Source of the DNA: Polaribacter reichenbachii
GTDB taxonomy: Bacteria; Bacteroidota; Bacteroidia; Flavobacteriales; Flavobacteriaceae
DNA: 64,000 nt
Reading direction: 5' to 3'
Assembly: GCF_001975665.1 (NCBI RefSeq)
Contig: NZ_CP019419.1
Coordinates: forward strand, 1,116,001-1,180,000
Below the pieces are notes generated by a model. It saw nothing but the letters and a program-made list of their open reading frames with translations. It had not been told where the DNA came from and searched no databases. Of the stretch, positions 39,272 to 51,222 are shown in pieces (within the stretch, counting starts at the first letter, position 1; each line of letters begins with the position of its first letter). The translations under genes and the position numbers were made by a program.

Positions 39272-39330
39272 CAGTAGCAGTATTCAGTTTACAAAACTGC
39301 CTACTGAAACTGAAAACTGAAAACTGAAAA
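39272..39330. repeat. Short tandem repeat between sufC and sufD
   Basis: CAGTATTCAGTTTACAAAACTG is followed by CTGAAA/CTGAAAA units in tandem just before the sufD start. Similar low-complexity AACTTTG/TTTAAAG heptamers sit before the sufB start (36985-37027) and after sufA (36560-36594). Confidence 0.6.
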
Positions 39331-39331
39331 G

Positions 39332-40645
39332 ATGGAATTAAAAGATAAAATACTATCATCATATGTAGCTTTTGAGAATGATGTAAACATCGATTCTGAT
39401 GTGCATGATATTAGAACAGAAGCACTAGAAAATTTTGAAAAATTAGGTTTCCCAACCAAAAAGTTGGAAGCTTGGAAATACACTTCTTTAAACGCAATTT
39501 TAAAAGAAGATTACAGTATTTTTCCTAACAAATGTACAGCTGTAGAATTAGCGGATGTAAAAAAGTATTTTATACACGATATAGACACTTATAAAGTTGT
39601 TTTTATTGATGGTAAATACAGTCCGTTTTTATCTGAAACAACACACGATACAATAGACGTTTGCTTAATGTCTGCCGCTTTTTCTAAACCAAAATACAAA
39701 CCTGTAATAGAAAAGTATTTTAATAAAGTAGCAAAGCAAGACAATTTAACGTCTTTAAATACAGCTTTTGCAAAAGAAGGCGCTTACATTCACATTCCGA
39801 AAAATGTAGAAGTACAAAAGCCTATACAAATCATTAATTTTTCTACCTGTGCAGATATTACAACAATGGTGCAGCCAAGAAACTTAATTGTTGTAGAAGA
39901 AAATGCACATGTTCAAATTATAGAACGTCATCAAAGTTTAACCTCTAACGCAGTTTTATCTAACGTAGTTACAGAAATTTTTGTTGATAAAAGTGCTACT
40001 GTAGATGTTTATAAAATTCAAAATGATGATATAAACGCTTCTTTGATTGATAATACTTATGTAGATCAAAAATCGAATAGTGTTGCTTCTGTACATACGT
40101 TTTCTTTTGGTGGTAACATCACTAGAAACAATTTGAACTTTTATCAAAATGGAGAACACATCGATTCTATTTTAAAAGGAGTTACTATTATTGAGGGTAA
40201 ACAACATGTAGATCATCATACTTTAGTGCATCATATAGAGCCAAATTGCGAATCTCATCAAGATTATAAAGGAATTTATGATGAGCGTTCTACAGGTGTT
40301 TTTAACGGAAAAGTTATCGTTAATAAAGAAGCTCAGAAAACCAATGCTTACCAACAAAATAACAATGTTTTAGTAAGTGATAAAGCTACAATTAATGCAA
40401 AGCCTCAACTAGAAATTTTTGCTGATGATGTAAAATGTTCTCATGGTTGTACCATAGGTCAATTAGATGATGATGCTTTGTTTTATATGCAACAAAGAGG
40501 AATTCCACAAAAAGAAGGTAAAGGATTATTGATGTTTGCTTTTGCGAATACAGTGTTAGAAAGTGTAAAAATTCCTGAGGTAAAATCTAGAATCACAAAA
40601 CTAATTGCTAAGAAATTAGGTGTTAACATTGGTTTTGATTTATAA
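39332..40645 (+). CDS. sufD: Fe-S assembly protein SufD
   Basis: 437 residues, paralogue of SufB. EAWKYTSLNAIL near the N-terminus and the conserved C-terminal KCSHGCTIGQLDDDALFYMQQRGI. Completes the SufBC2D scaffold; SufD is needed for iron loading. The desulfurase gene sufS is at 58.2 kb rather than adjacent. Confidence 0.97.
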   Translation: MELKDKILSSYVAFENDVNIDSDVHDIRTEALENFEKLGFPTKKLEAWKYTSLNAILKEDYSIFPNKCTAVELADVKKYFIHDIDTYKVVFIDGKYSPFLSETTHDTIDVCLMSAAFSKPKYKPVIEKYFNKVAKQDNLTSLNTAFAKEGAYIHIPKNVEVQKPIQIINFSTCADITTMVQPRNLIVVEENAHVQIIERHQSLTSNAVLSNVVTEIFVDKSATVDVYKIQNDDINASLIDNTYVDQKSNSVASVHTFSFGGNITRNNLNFYQNGEHIDSILKGVTIIEGKQHVDHHTLVHHIEPNCESHQDYKGIYDERSTGVFNGKVIVNKEAQKTNAYQQNNNVLVSDKATINAKPQLEIFADDVKCSHGCTIGQLDDDALFYMQQRGIPQKEGKGLLMFAFANTVLESVKIPEVKSRITKLIAKKLGVNIGFDL

Positions 40646-40733
40646 GCAAATCAGTTCAATTTTATTGTAAATGCGCTAAAATAAAGTTGCTTTCTATTAT
40701 AATTTTGTAATGAATTAATTAAACCATTACATT

Positions 40734-40934
40734 ATGAACAAATCAATAAAATTAATATTACTTATAATCGGAATTATTTTATGTGCTTATGGAGTTTACA
40801 CCATAGTACAACCAGAAACACAAGTTTCTATTGGTGATTTAGACTTACTAGAAGCTCAAGATAACACAAACGCTTATGTAATTTTAGCACTTGGTGTTGT
40901 TGCTGTAGCTTTAAGTTTGATAAAAGGTAAGTAA
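40734..40934 (+). CDS. Small two-helix membrane protein (DUF3185-like)
   Basis: 66 residues: helix 1 about 6-24, a short polar loop (PETQVSIGDLDLLEAQ), helix 2 about 47-63. Size and layout recall DUF3185 proteins, but I cannot confirm this. It has its own terminator at 40960. Role unknown. Confidence 0.6.
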   Translation: MNKSIKLILLIIGIILCAYGVYTIVQPETQVSIGDLDLLEAQDNTNAYVILALGVVAVALSLIKGK

Positions 40935-40959
40935 TAAAGTTATAGATATATTAAATAAA

Positions 40960-40986
40960 ACCACTCATATTCTGAGTGGTTTTTTA
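40960..40986. terminator. Bidirectional terminator (copy 1 of an identical pair)
   Basis: ACCACTCA and TGAGTGGT form the stem, followed by six Ts. It ends both the small membrane protein gene (+) and the 40984-42339 gene (-). The same hairpin with A/T flanks, 29 bases, is repeated exactly at 42441-42470. Confidence 0.85.
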
Positions 40987-42339
40987 TTGTTTTAAATCAT
41001 CAATAAAAACCCAGTAAATCTTTGCTTTTATTTCTTTTTTAATATTTTCTGAAAGCGAATTATACTCTTGCTGATATCCTTTTTGAGTATAATTATCTCT
41101 AAACTCATTAATAATATTTTTAGTTAAGGAGATAACTTCAAAATAAGCCTTAAAACTTGTATTGTTATTAAATGTTATTATAAATGGTGAAACACCTTCA
41201 TGTTTTATTTTATCAACTATAATAGTTCTTAATTCTTGTTTAGAAATTGAATCGTTTTGGTAATAAAATTTACCATTATCTAAAATTTCAATTTTAATAG
41301 GTTTAGACTTAATTTCTTCTAGTTTGTAATCATTAAGTTTATTTTCAAAGAACTTTTTAGATCTAAAATAAAACGGTTTTTGCTCATCTTTTAAAGAGTA
41401 ATAGATTTTTTGAACTCCTTGGTTTTGTAAAATTTGATGAATTTGTTTTACATCCTTCATTTTTAAATCTTTATCAATATGAAGAATATAATTAAAATAG
41501 GGCTTTAAAGCTTTTGGGTATCTACCTTTAAAAAATTCTATTATTTCAGATAAGGTCTCTGATTTTGAATCTGAATAATTAACATCAGCCTTAACAATTA
41601 TTGTATTGTTAACCTCTTTAAAATAAAGGTTAAAATACAACGATCTGTCTCTAGGTGATTTATTATAATACCTAGAAGTAACCCTATCTATTTTATAATT
41701 ATACAACCTATTATTTGATAAAATAGCTTTATTAATTGCATCATTATCAATAATTTCAATTTTAGAAAGGGTAAACGTTAACAGTAAAATAGAAGTTATA
41801 AAAACTAAAAATATTTTTAATTTCTGATGCTTTAAAAACGGCCTTAAAGACATCCACATTTGTCCTATAAATACGATAATAATTAGGTAAATTACATATT
41901 CAACTTCTGCCAATAAAAACTGTGATTCTAAACTAAATGCTAAAAGACCAAAAACAAAAGCTATTCTACAAAACCAGTTTAAAAAACCCCAATTGGTAAC
42001 CCTTTGTAAACCTAGAATACTTCTTCTCTTAATACTATTTTTCTCAAAAAACTTCTTTGGTGTATTTGTAAAAAATTCAAAAATGATAGAAAAGGAAAAA
42101 TTAACTGCAATAAAAGCAACAAAAAAACTGTAAAAATTCTTTTGACTTTCTGTTAGCAGTATTAATTCATAATTGTTTATCTGAGCATCTAAAACTGATA
42201 AAAGCTTGCTCATTAGTTTTAAAAAAGCATAAAAAAATAAAGAAATAAAAACGCCTAAAAACCCACCAATAAATATTTTCTTTTTAGAAATATGTATTGA
42301 AAAATTTCTTCTGTTGATATAACCTTTTTTTAGCATCAT
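40984..42339 (-). CDS. Hypothetical membrane protein
   Basis: 451 residues, not recognised. The N-terminal half has about five or six membrane helices (residues 27-50, 68-90, 110-135, 140-160, 170-190). The C-terminal half is soluble and charged, with two regions that look alike (VKADVNYSDSKSETLS with IIEFF, and LRTIIVDKIKHEG). It stands between two identical terminators and may be an insertion relative to related genomes. No function assigned. Confidence 0.7.
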   Translation of the reverse strand: MMLKKGYINRRNFSIHISKKKIFIGGFLGVFISLFFYAFLKLMSKLLSVLDAQINNYELILLTESQKNFYSFFVAFIAVNFSFSIIFEFFTNTPKKFFEKNSIKRRSILGLQRVTNWGFLNWFCRIAFVFGLLAFSLESQFLLAEVEYVIYLIIIVFIGQMWMSLRPFLKHQKLKIFLVFITSILLLTFTLSKIEIIDNDAINKAILSNNRLYNYKIDRVTSRYYNKSPRDRSLYFNLYFKEVNNTIIVKADVNYSDSKSETLSEIIEFFKGRYPKALKPYFNYILHIDKDLKMKDVKQIHQILQNQGVQKIYYSLKDEQKPFYFRSKKFFENKLNDYKLEEIKSKPIKIEILDNGKFYYQNDSISKQELRTIIVDKIKHEGVSPFIITFNNNTSFKAYFEVISLTKNIINEFRDNYTQKGYQQEYNSLSENIKKEIKAKIYWVFIDDLKQ

Positions 42340-42444
42340 TTTTTATTTATAAATATAGTTTATTGGGTTGATTTTATTTTATTTATGTTAAAGTAGCTTA
42401 TTTATTAGAGGTAAAAACCTACTGTTTGTTACAAGAAAGAAAAA

Positions 42445-42470
42445 ACCACTCATATTCTGAGTGGTTTTTT
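42445..42470 (-). terminator. Terminator of the rtcB operon (copy 2 of an identical pair)
   Basis: Same ACCACTCA/TGAGTGGT hairpin as at 40960. On the minus strand a T-run follows, nine bases after the DUF6493 stop, so it ends the five-gene rtcB operon. Confidence 0.85.
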
Positions 42471-42478
42471 GGTTTAGC

Positions 42479-45424
42479 TTAAATTATTTTCTTGATAACT
42501 AAACTCAAAGACTTTGTCTTACTCCATAAAGTTAATTTATCTTTTGTTTTATCGCTTAACTCAAAATCTTTAAAAGCTTGTTTTAATTCAAATAGAATAT
42601 CAACTAATTTTTTAGTATTTCTTAAAGGCTTTTCATTCATATTTGCAATCATAGCATTCAATAAAACTAGCAAGTTTCTATTATGATTTTTCGAGATATT
42701 TAATAGATTTAAAGTTAATAAATCTGTAAAGCGCTTAAAAGAACCATATTCATTATACTGCAATTTACCTAAAACACGACCAAATAACTCAGTTTTAAAA
42801 TTATTTTCTGACACAGCTTTAATCCAAATTTCTGCGGCTAATTCTCTAGAAACTTTATCACTACATAAAAAACTAGCTGCTAAAAATAAATATACACTTT
42901 CTTGATAATCTTTTCTACACCAGATATCAAATAAACCTTTTAAAATATTTACCATATTTTTTTTGTTGGTTTCACTTGTAAAAGTAGATTCACTCAAAAC
43001 ATATTTTACAACTTGTTGTAAAAACACTTCAGGATTATTAGGCGCTAAATTCAAAAATTTCACATCATCTTTTGGTGTGATTACTGTTTCATATTGTCTT
43101 TTGTTAAAGCGAATATAGCTGTACATACTTACAATACTGTTTTCTTTTTTAGGGTTTAAGTACGATTTTATTTGCTGTATAAAAGTCTCTTTTATTTTTT
43201 CTTTTGTAGTAAAAAAACGAATCTCTTTTTTCTGAATAGTTTTATATACATTTTTTCTTTTTTCATAATCGTATACATTATAAATATGATCTTGTAATTT
43301 ACAATCCCATTTATAATCTGTAGTTTCTTTTTCTAACTTATATTCAAAAGTCTCTTTAAAGTAATTTATATCGTCTGAATTCTTCTTACATAATACTGCT
43401 TGCATCCAAACATCTTTTCTTAGAACATTAGCTTCTTTTAATGGTAAAAAATTATAAAAATACTTAAGTGTTTCTTGAATCTCTTTGTTTCTAATCTCAT
43501 TTATTTTATGAAGTAAAGAATCATCAAATTCATTTAAAGGTAATCTTGCAATTGCAATTTGTATATCATAAGGGTTAATTTTTATAGTACTATTTTCATA
43601 TTTTTTTATTCTATCAATCAAGATTTCTGGAGCAACCCAACAAGGATAATGAGTAGGTGTTGATAAAAATTCTAATGCCATTTTAGCTTGAATAAGCTTT
43701 TTTGATGCTATAAATAAAGATTGATGTATATGATAAACTCGATTATTGATAGATTGATATTCAATCTCTTTTAAATTCCCTTTATAATGCCTAAAAAAGT
43801 TCTCTTTTTTTAACTTTTGGATTTTATTGGTTTTGTAATTTTTAAAATTTTGAAGCTCATTAGCATACTTTTCCATCAAAATTTCTGAAAAATCATTCAA
43901 ATAGTAAGCAGCTTTAAATTCAAGTTCTCCTATTTGACTATTCCTATTCTCAAAACTAAAAGTTAAATCTAATGCTCTTTTAAAAATAGGCTCTAGTTTA
44001 GATACATTTTCGCTATTGATTAATAAATTTAATCTTGGAGCATAAGATAAAAACAAATCAATATGATGTACACCATTATTATCTAATACTTGACTTACAA
44101 AAAACAATAACTCATCAAAAGTTGAGTATACTTCTACTCTATTTGATTCTGTTAGTATTTGGGTACTCAATTCTTCTTCTATAGCTAATTCATCTTCTTC
44201 AGAACCTTCAATAAAAACACTCAAAACTTTTTTAGAAGAATAAAATAATGATTCTTGATATAGATTTACTTCATCTTTTAACTCAACAGAATCGATATTG
44301 CCATATTTAGAAATTATTTTAGAGGCTCTTAATTGAATTTTATCATCAACATTTAATAAAGCTTCTGTAGTTTTCAAACAAATATCTTCAACTAGTTTAT
44401 TGTTAGATTTTGCAATTTTATCTAATAAAATTAAAGTAGAATTTACTACAGATTTTGTTTCTGAATTTAATAAAATAGAACAATTTTCTATAAAATTTAG
44501 TTGCTGAAACTTTTTTAAATTACCTACTTTTTTAAAAAATCTTAAAACTGTGTTAACAACCTTTGAATGTGGCGAATTTAATGCAGAAAAAAGTTCGTTT
44601 TGTAAAGCTAAAACTTCATCATTTGTTGGAGCTAATTTTATAAATAGGTCAAAAAACCAACCAGTTAAATTTTGATTAAAATTTTTTGTTGATGTTAATA
44701 TAGATGCTTCTAAAACTTTATTTCTATCCAATTTTTTAGCTTCTACTAAATCAATAAAAGTATCTATCCAGACATCATTTTTTTTATTATAATTATTTAA
44801 TCTATAATTAATGTAATTATTATTTATGGATGAATCTTCTTCAAAAATTAACCAAATATGTTCATTTAAAGTTACTGAATAACTCTCTAAAACCTCTGGC
44901 GTATAACTATTTACATTAATACCATTTATAGTTTTACTATCTATAATTGCATTTGGTAATTTACTAACTATTAAATTGTTAGAAGGTTCTAACAAACCTT
45001 TACTCATTAAAAACATTGTTTTTAAATAATCTAAAGACCAGGAATTTTCTTCATTTATAAGGTTGCTATACCAATTAGGAACATACCAAGGAATTATATC
45101 ATTTATATACTCATCACTTGTAATTATATTAACCGAGTTCCAAAATGCTTTCTTAAAATCAGTTTTGTTATAACAAACAAAACATACTTTTGTTATTAAA
45201 TCTCTTTTTTCTATTGAATGTTTATCCTTACGAGAAAAAGATAAACCCCATTTCGATTTTTCTTCTACAGTATATGTTTCAAAAATTTGTTCTTTGTATT
45301 TTTTTAGAAAAGGAACTAATGCTTTTTTCTCTTTAAAAGTTATTTTTTTTAAAAAAGGAATTATTTCTTTTTCTTTCTCTTGATGAATAATCTGTTGTAA
45401 CTCTTTTTTTAATTCATCAATCAT
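42479..45424 (-). CDS. DUF6493 family protein
   Basis: 981 residues, mostly alpha-helical with repeated helical pairs like HEAT repeats (for example NTVLRFFKKVGNL and VNSTLILLDKIAKSN around 290-340). The central LEFLSTPTHYPCWVAPEILI (about 590-610) and following IAIARLPLNEF fit DUF6493 proteins, which accompany SWIM zinc-finger proteins in MoxR/vWA-type conflict systems (recalled from family knowledge). It overlaps the SWIM gene by eight bases and is the last gene of the rtcB operon. A scaffold or target-recognition role is inference. Confidence 0.75.
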   Translation of the reverse strand: MIDELKKELQQIIHQEKEKEIIPFLKKITFKEKKALVPFLKKYKEQIFETYTVEEKSKWGLSFSRKDKHSIEKRDLITKVCFVCYNKTDFKKAFWNSVNIITSDEYINDIIPWYVPNWYSNLINEENSWSLDYLKTMFLMSKGLLEPSNNLIVSKLPNAIIDSKTINGINVNSYTPEVLESYSVTLNEHIWLIFEEDSSINNNYINYRLNNYNKKNDVWIDTFIDLVEAKKLDRNKVLEASILTSTKNFNQNLTGWFFDLFIKLAPTNDEVLALQNELFSALNSPHSKVVNTVLRFFKKVGNLKKFQQLNFIENCSILLNSETKSVVNSTLILLDKIAKSNNKLVEDICLKTTEALLNVDDKIQLRASKIISKYGNIDSVELKDEVNLYQESLFYSSKKVLSVFIEGSEEDELAIEEELSTQILTESNRVEVYSTFDELLFFVSQVLDNNGVHHIDLFLSYAPRLNLLINSENVSKLEPIFKRALDLTFSFENRNSQIGELEFKAAYYLNDFSEILMEKYANELQNFKNYKTNKIQKLKKENFFRHYKGNLKEIEYQSINNRVYHIHQSLFIASKKLIQAKMALEFLSTPTHYPCWVAPEILIDRIKKYENSTIKINPYDIQIAIARLPLNEFDDSLLHKINEIRNKEIQETLKYFYNFLPLKEANVLRKDVWMQAVLCKKNSDDINYFKETFEYKLEKETTDYKWDCKLQDHIYNVYDYEKRKNVYKTIQKKEIRFFTTKEKIKETFIQQIKSYLNPKKENSIVSMYSYIRFNKRQYETVITPKDDVKFLNLAPNNPEVFLQQVVKYVLSESTFTSETNKKNMVNILKGLFDIWCRKDYQESVYLFLAASFLCSDKVSRELAAEIWIKAVSENNFKTELFGRVLGKLQYNEYGSFKRFTDLLTLNLLNISKNHNRNLLVLLNAMIANMNEKPLRNTKKLVDILFELKQAFKDFELSDKTKDKLTLWSKTKSLSLVIKKII

Positions 45425-46763
45425 ACTTCACCTTTTTCTTAACTGCTAAAATATGTTTACAAACCCCTCTTTCTCCTTGATTCTTACTATACCAAATACA
45501 TGTACATTTTTGAATATCACCTTTTAAAATAACATAATGTAAAACTCCTGAACCTTCCACTTTAGCCTCTATTTCATTATCATTGTGTAAGGTAATTTCT
45601 ACTTTATTCTCTTGTAGTAATTTTTCAGCACCTTTTAATCTTGGGTTGAGGGATAAGATTCTTTCTAATTTAAATGGTAATCTTCTGTAGAAAAATCCAT
45701 TTTTGGCCAAATCATAACCCAACAATCCCATTGCTGAAAGTTTTATTGATAAATTTTCGATTTTAGAAACATCTATATTTTCTTCAAAAGCCATTAAAGT
45801 AGGATTAAATTCTTGATTTGTAAATGAATAATTATCAAATGCTTTTACTAAAGAGTCGGGTAAATCTTCTATTAATGACTCTAATGCTGCCCCTTCTCCA
45901 GAAAAGCCACGCCAAAAATCTCTAGAAACTGAAAACACAAAATTCAATTCTTTAAAACCTAAAATAAAAGTTACAGACTGTGAATCTTTGTGAGGATAAA
46001 TATCTAAACTATTTATTAAAGGAATTAAAGGTTGCAGCAATTTTAATCGGTGAATACCACCAATACAAATTGCAGTCTTTGATTTTAAAGGTGAAAACAA
46101 ATATTTATTACCTCTTTTAATTAAAAAATAATCTGTTTTAACTTTACCAGAAGGAATTGTTTTAAATAATTGAATGGCTTGAATTCTATTCAATTTTAGA
46201 CCATATTCAGATTCAGAAAAATAATGCTGAACCGTTGTTAAACCCTTTATCCATTTACTAGGCAAAGGTACTTTTCGTTCTATAAAACTTTCGCCTTCTT
46301 TATGAAAACCAACTTCTTTTTGACCAACAGAAAGTACTAAATCATCATTTTTTTTTATTTTTCCTAATTCAGAAATAAGCGGTGTGTTAAAATCGACATT
46401 TGTTGTTCCGTTTTCAATAAATTCTCCATCTTGACCATTTTCTAGAATATCAACTCTTGCATAAACACCTGCACAATGAGAAAACCCCTCAAAACGAATC
46501 TGATTATTACCTGCTGTTACAATTGGATCTTTTAGCAAAGCCATTTGAAATGGCGATAAATTAAAACTAGATTGTACAACGTTAGACAAGGTGATTAAAC
46601 ATCTTGATAATTCGTAAGGATTGTTTAATTTACCCCAAAAAAAGCAAGGTGAATTTCCTTTTTCAACTTCATTAAATTTAGATAAAAGTAAGTTCTCATT
46701 ACCATTTTTATTCTCAATAGTCGATGCTGAATTGTATTTGTAACTTAAAGATTCTGTTGCCAA
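45417..46763 (-). CDS. SWIM zinc-finger protein
   Basis: 448 residues. Near the C-terminus (about 425-445) is a clear SWIM motif, CxCx(n)CxH: KCTCIWYSKNQ then GVCKHILAVKK. SWIM fingers bind nucleic acid or protein. The rest is mixed alpha/beta without a recognised domain. It sits between the nucleotidyltransferases and the DUF6493 gene in the rtcB operon, with short spacing (42 bases) upstream and an overlap downstream. Confidence 0.85.
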   Translation of the reverse strand: MATESLSYKYNSASTIENKNGNENLLLSKFNEVEKGNSPCFFWGKLNNPYELSRCLITLSNVVQSSFNLSPFQMALLKDPIVTAGNNQIRFEGFSHCAGVYARVDILENGQDGEFIENGTTNVDFNTPLISELGKIKKNDDLVLSVGQKEVGFHKEGESFIERKVPLPSKWIKGLTTVQHYFSESEYGLKLNRIQAIQLFKTIPSGKVKTDYFLIKRGNKYLFSPLKSKTAICIGGIHRLKLLQPLIPLINSLDIYPHKDSQSVTFILGFKELNFVFSVSRDFWRGFSGEGAALESLIEDLPDSLVKAFDNYSFTNQEFNPTLMAFEENIDVSKIENLSIKLSAMGLLGYDLAKNGFFYRRLPFKLERILSLNPRLKGAEKLLQENKVEITLHNDNEIEAKVEGSGVLHYVILKGDIQKCTCIWYSKNQGERGVCKHILAVKKKVKYD

Positions 46764-46804
46764 TTTTTTTGTTAAATGTAATAAAATCTCTTTAAAATAT
46801 TGTT

Positions 46805-47837
46805 TTATTGATTATAAAATTCTGATCTAATACTTATAAGAAGCTTATTTACATCCACTAAATTTGGTACCTCTTGTAGTTTTGAATCTTCATAAATAAT
46901 ATCCAAATCATTTTTTATTCTTTCAGCTTTTTCAACTAAATCTTCATATTCAAATTCTGCATTTTTTATAGATAGTAAGAAATCTCTATCATTTCTTTTA
47001 ACCTTAATTAAGCTTTCTTCTCCAATTTCTTTTGCCATATGAAGCAACCTAAATGTATGCATCATATTTTTTGCATCGTAATTCTTATTGTGAGAAATAT
47101 TACTTTTATAGCGTTCATTATTTCTTTTTTCTACCCAAGACCAATACTCCTTATACTTCTTACAATAAGAAGAATAACCGTCTAGATTAAAATATAGCAA
47201 AGCAATTGGTTCTTCTTCTTTTGGTATCGAACTCAAACAAACTTCATTTGCATTTTCTTTAGAAACACCTTTATAATTCAGCTTTTCGTTGTAAAATAAA
47301 TTATAAAAATCTTTAATATGAGTAATTTTTGCCAAACCACAATACTCTTTATTCAAACTATTTTCTGATAAAAATTGATTTAAAGAAATAGATTTTTTTC
47401 TAACATTTACAACACAAAAATCATCAACGGATTTTCTTTTTTTATCAACAGGATTCGTGATTTTTTTGTTAAACCCCCTTGCTTTTTTTATTTGTGTAAA
47501 TGCATAATTTGCAAAAGTATTTTTACATAGTTTTGATAAGAAAATTTCCTTTTTTATTTCATCAAATAACGGATGCTTATATAAAATACACTCGTCAGGC
47601 ACATTCAACATTTCTAAAATATTAGGGTTATTCTTTGCACATAATTCTATGAATTTTCTCAGTTCATAAAAAGCAACATCATTCTTTTCATCATTTATTT
47701 GACCTACATAATCTAAACTATAAAAAGTTTCTTTTGGCAATATAAAAACACCTCTAATATCTGTATCAGAATTAAGAGTAGCAAGACCGTAAGCCTTGCT
47801 ACCACTAATACATTCAAAAATTATACTTCCTGATTTT

Positions 47838-47860
<23 letters not shown>
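46805..47860 (-). CDS. Pol-beta-superfamily nucleotidyltransferase (B)
   Basis: 351 residues. The nucleotidyltransferase core is CISGSKAYGLATLNSDTDIRG, with metal-binding Asp32 and Asp34; the following helical part has a His/Arg-rich segment (MMHTFRLLHMAKEIG). It belongs to the YcgL/COG3541-like group of predicted nucleotidyltransferases found in RNA-repair operons (family recollection). It overlaps the preceding nucleotidyltransferase by 23 bases. Substrate unknown; adding or removing a nucleotide at damaged RNA ends is inference. Confidence 0.87.
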
Positions 47861-50023
<2,163 letters not shown>

Positions 50024-50057
50024 TTACAATTTAGAAAGAATTTCTTTCTTATAATTC

Positions 50058-50100
50058 CACTACAAACATCTTACCCTATTGCGCAATCTTTTTGCGTAGT
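50058..50100 (-). promoter_or_regulatory. Shared control region upstream of rtcB (copy 1)
   Basis: On the minus strand: ACTACGCAAA, AGATTGCGCAAT, then TGTTTGTAGTG. It matches the sequence before the tRNA cluster (53188-53230) at 35 of 43 positions. ATTGCGCAAT is palindromic and TTGCGCA/TTGCGTA repeat on the plus strand, as expected for a dimeric regulator site. It lies between divergent rtcB and the WYL gene, so WYL binding and autoregulation are plausible. The TTTG may be part of the -7 box. Confidence 0.6.
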
Positions 50101-50155
50101 TAAATTTATTTTCTATTTTTATCAAATTCTTGATATAATTTCTCTTACTTCGTTA

Positions 50156-50177
50156 GAAAAATCACTCGAACTGACAA
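50156..50177. repeat. 22-bp repeat upstream of the WYL gene (copy 1)
   Basis: Contains AAATCACTCGAACTGACAA; identical over 22 bases to 53844-53865 in front of the TPR gene. It resembles the dispersed GTTCGAGT-type repeats of flavobacterial intergenic regions (recalled), so it is probably not a specific operator. Confidence 0.6.
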
Positions 50178-50192
50178 TCAAAACTATTACTT

Positions 50193-51191
50193 ATGGCTTC
50201 CAACAAAAACGCTCTTATCAGATATAAAACCATTGATTATTGTTTACGCAACAACTTCAAAAAATGGACTTTAGATGATTTAATTGAAGCTTGTTCTGAT
50301 GCTTTATACGAATATGAAGGCAAAGATGTAAACGTTAGCAAACGCACAATTCAGTTAGATATTCAATTAATGCGAAGTGATAAATTGGGTTACAATGCAC
50401 CAATTGAAGTCTATGAAAGACGCTTTTATAAATATGCTGAACCTGATTATAGTATAACCAATATTCCTGTTACAGACAATGATGTTAAAGTGATGAATGA
50501 AGCCATACAATTATTACGCCAGTTTAAAGACTTCTCTTTATTTAAAGAAATGGATGGAGTTTTACAACGTCTGGAAGACTCTGTGTATTCATCACAAAAA
50601 AATAAAAAATCAATTATCCATTTAGATAAAAACGAACAATTAAAAGGATTGGAATTTATAGATCCTATTTATGCTGCCATACAACAAAAGAAAGTATTAA
50701 AAATTACATATCAATCTTTCAGTGCCCATCAACCAAATGATATGATTTTACATCCTCAGTTATTAAAAGAATTTAATAATCGTTGGTTTTTACTTTGTGG
50801 TAATAACACAAAATACGTGACTTTAGCTTTGGATAGAATATCTAAAATTTCGATTGAAGAAAATGTTTCATACATAGATTTAAATATTGATGGAGATACT
50901 TTTTATAAAGATGTAGTTGGTGTTACAGTTTCTAGATCTAGAGCAGAAAGAATTCAGTTTTGGATTGATAAAAAAAATGCACCTTATGTAATTACAAAGC
51001 CTTTTCATAAATCTCAAAGAACTATAAAACATACAGAAGATGGTGTAATTTTCAATATTTTTGTTCAAATAAATTATGAATTAGAACGAATGATTCTTGG
51101 CTTTGGAGACTCAATAGAAGTTATAAAACCAGATAAATTACGCAATCGTATTTTAGGTAAATTACATAGAGCAACTGCAAATTATAAATAA
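50193..51191 (+). CDS. WYL-domain transcriptional regulator
   Basis: 332 residues. N-terminal helix-turn-helix-like region (about 5-85; NALIRYKTIDYCLRNN, KRTIQLDIQLMR), WYL domain (about 165-245; LKITYQSFSAHQPND, LHPQLLKEFNNRWFLLC) and a C-terminal WCX-like extension (about 255-332). WYL domains sense nucleotide-like or nucleic-acid ligands. The gene diverges from rtcB, taking the place that RtcR has in enterobacteria, so it likely controls the island in response to RNA damage (inference). Confidence 0.9.
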   Translation: MASNKNALIRYKTIDYCLRNNFKKWTLDDLIEACSDALYEYEGKDVNVSKRTIQLDIQLMRSDKLGYNAPIEVYERRFYKYAEPDYSITNIPVTDNDVKVMNEAIQLLRQFKDFSLFKEMDGVLQRLEDSVYSSQKNKKSIIHLDKNEQLKGLEFIDPIYAAIQQKKVLKITYQSFSAHQPNDMILHPQLLKEFNNRWFLLCGNNTKYVTLALDRISKISIEENVSYIDLNIDGDTFYKDVVGVTVSRSRAERIQFWIDKKNAPYVITKPFHKSQRTIKHTEDGVIFNIFVQINYELERMILGFGDSIEVIKPDKLRNRILGKLHRATANYK

Positions 51192-51219
51192 AAAGCATCA
51201 ATATTTCTACTGATGCTTT
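51192..51219. terminator. Bidirectional terminator between the WYL and SPFH genes
   Basis: AAAGCATCA and TGATGCTTT form a 9-bp stem with a ten-base loop between the convergent stop codons. Confidence 0.75.
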
Positions 51220-51222
51220 ATA

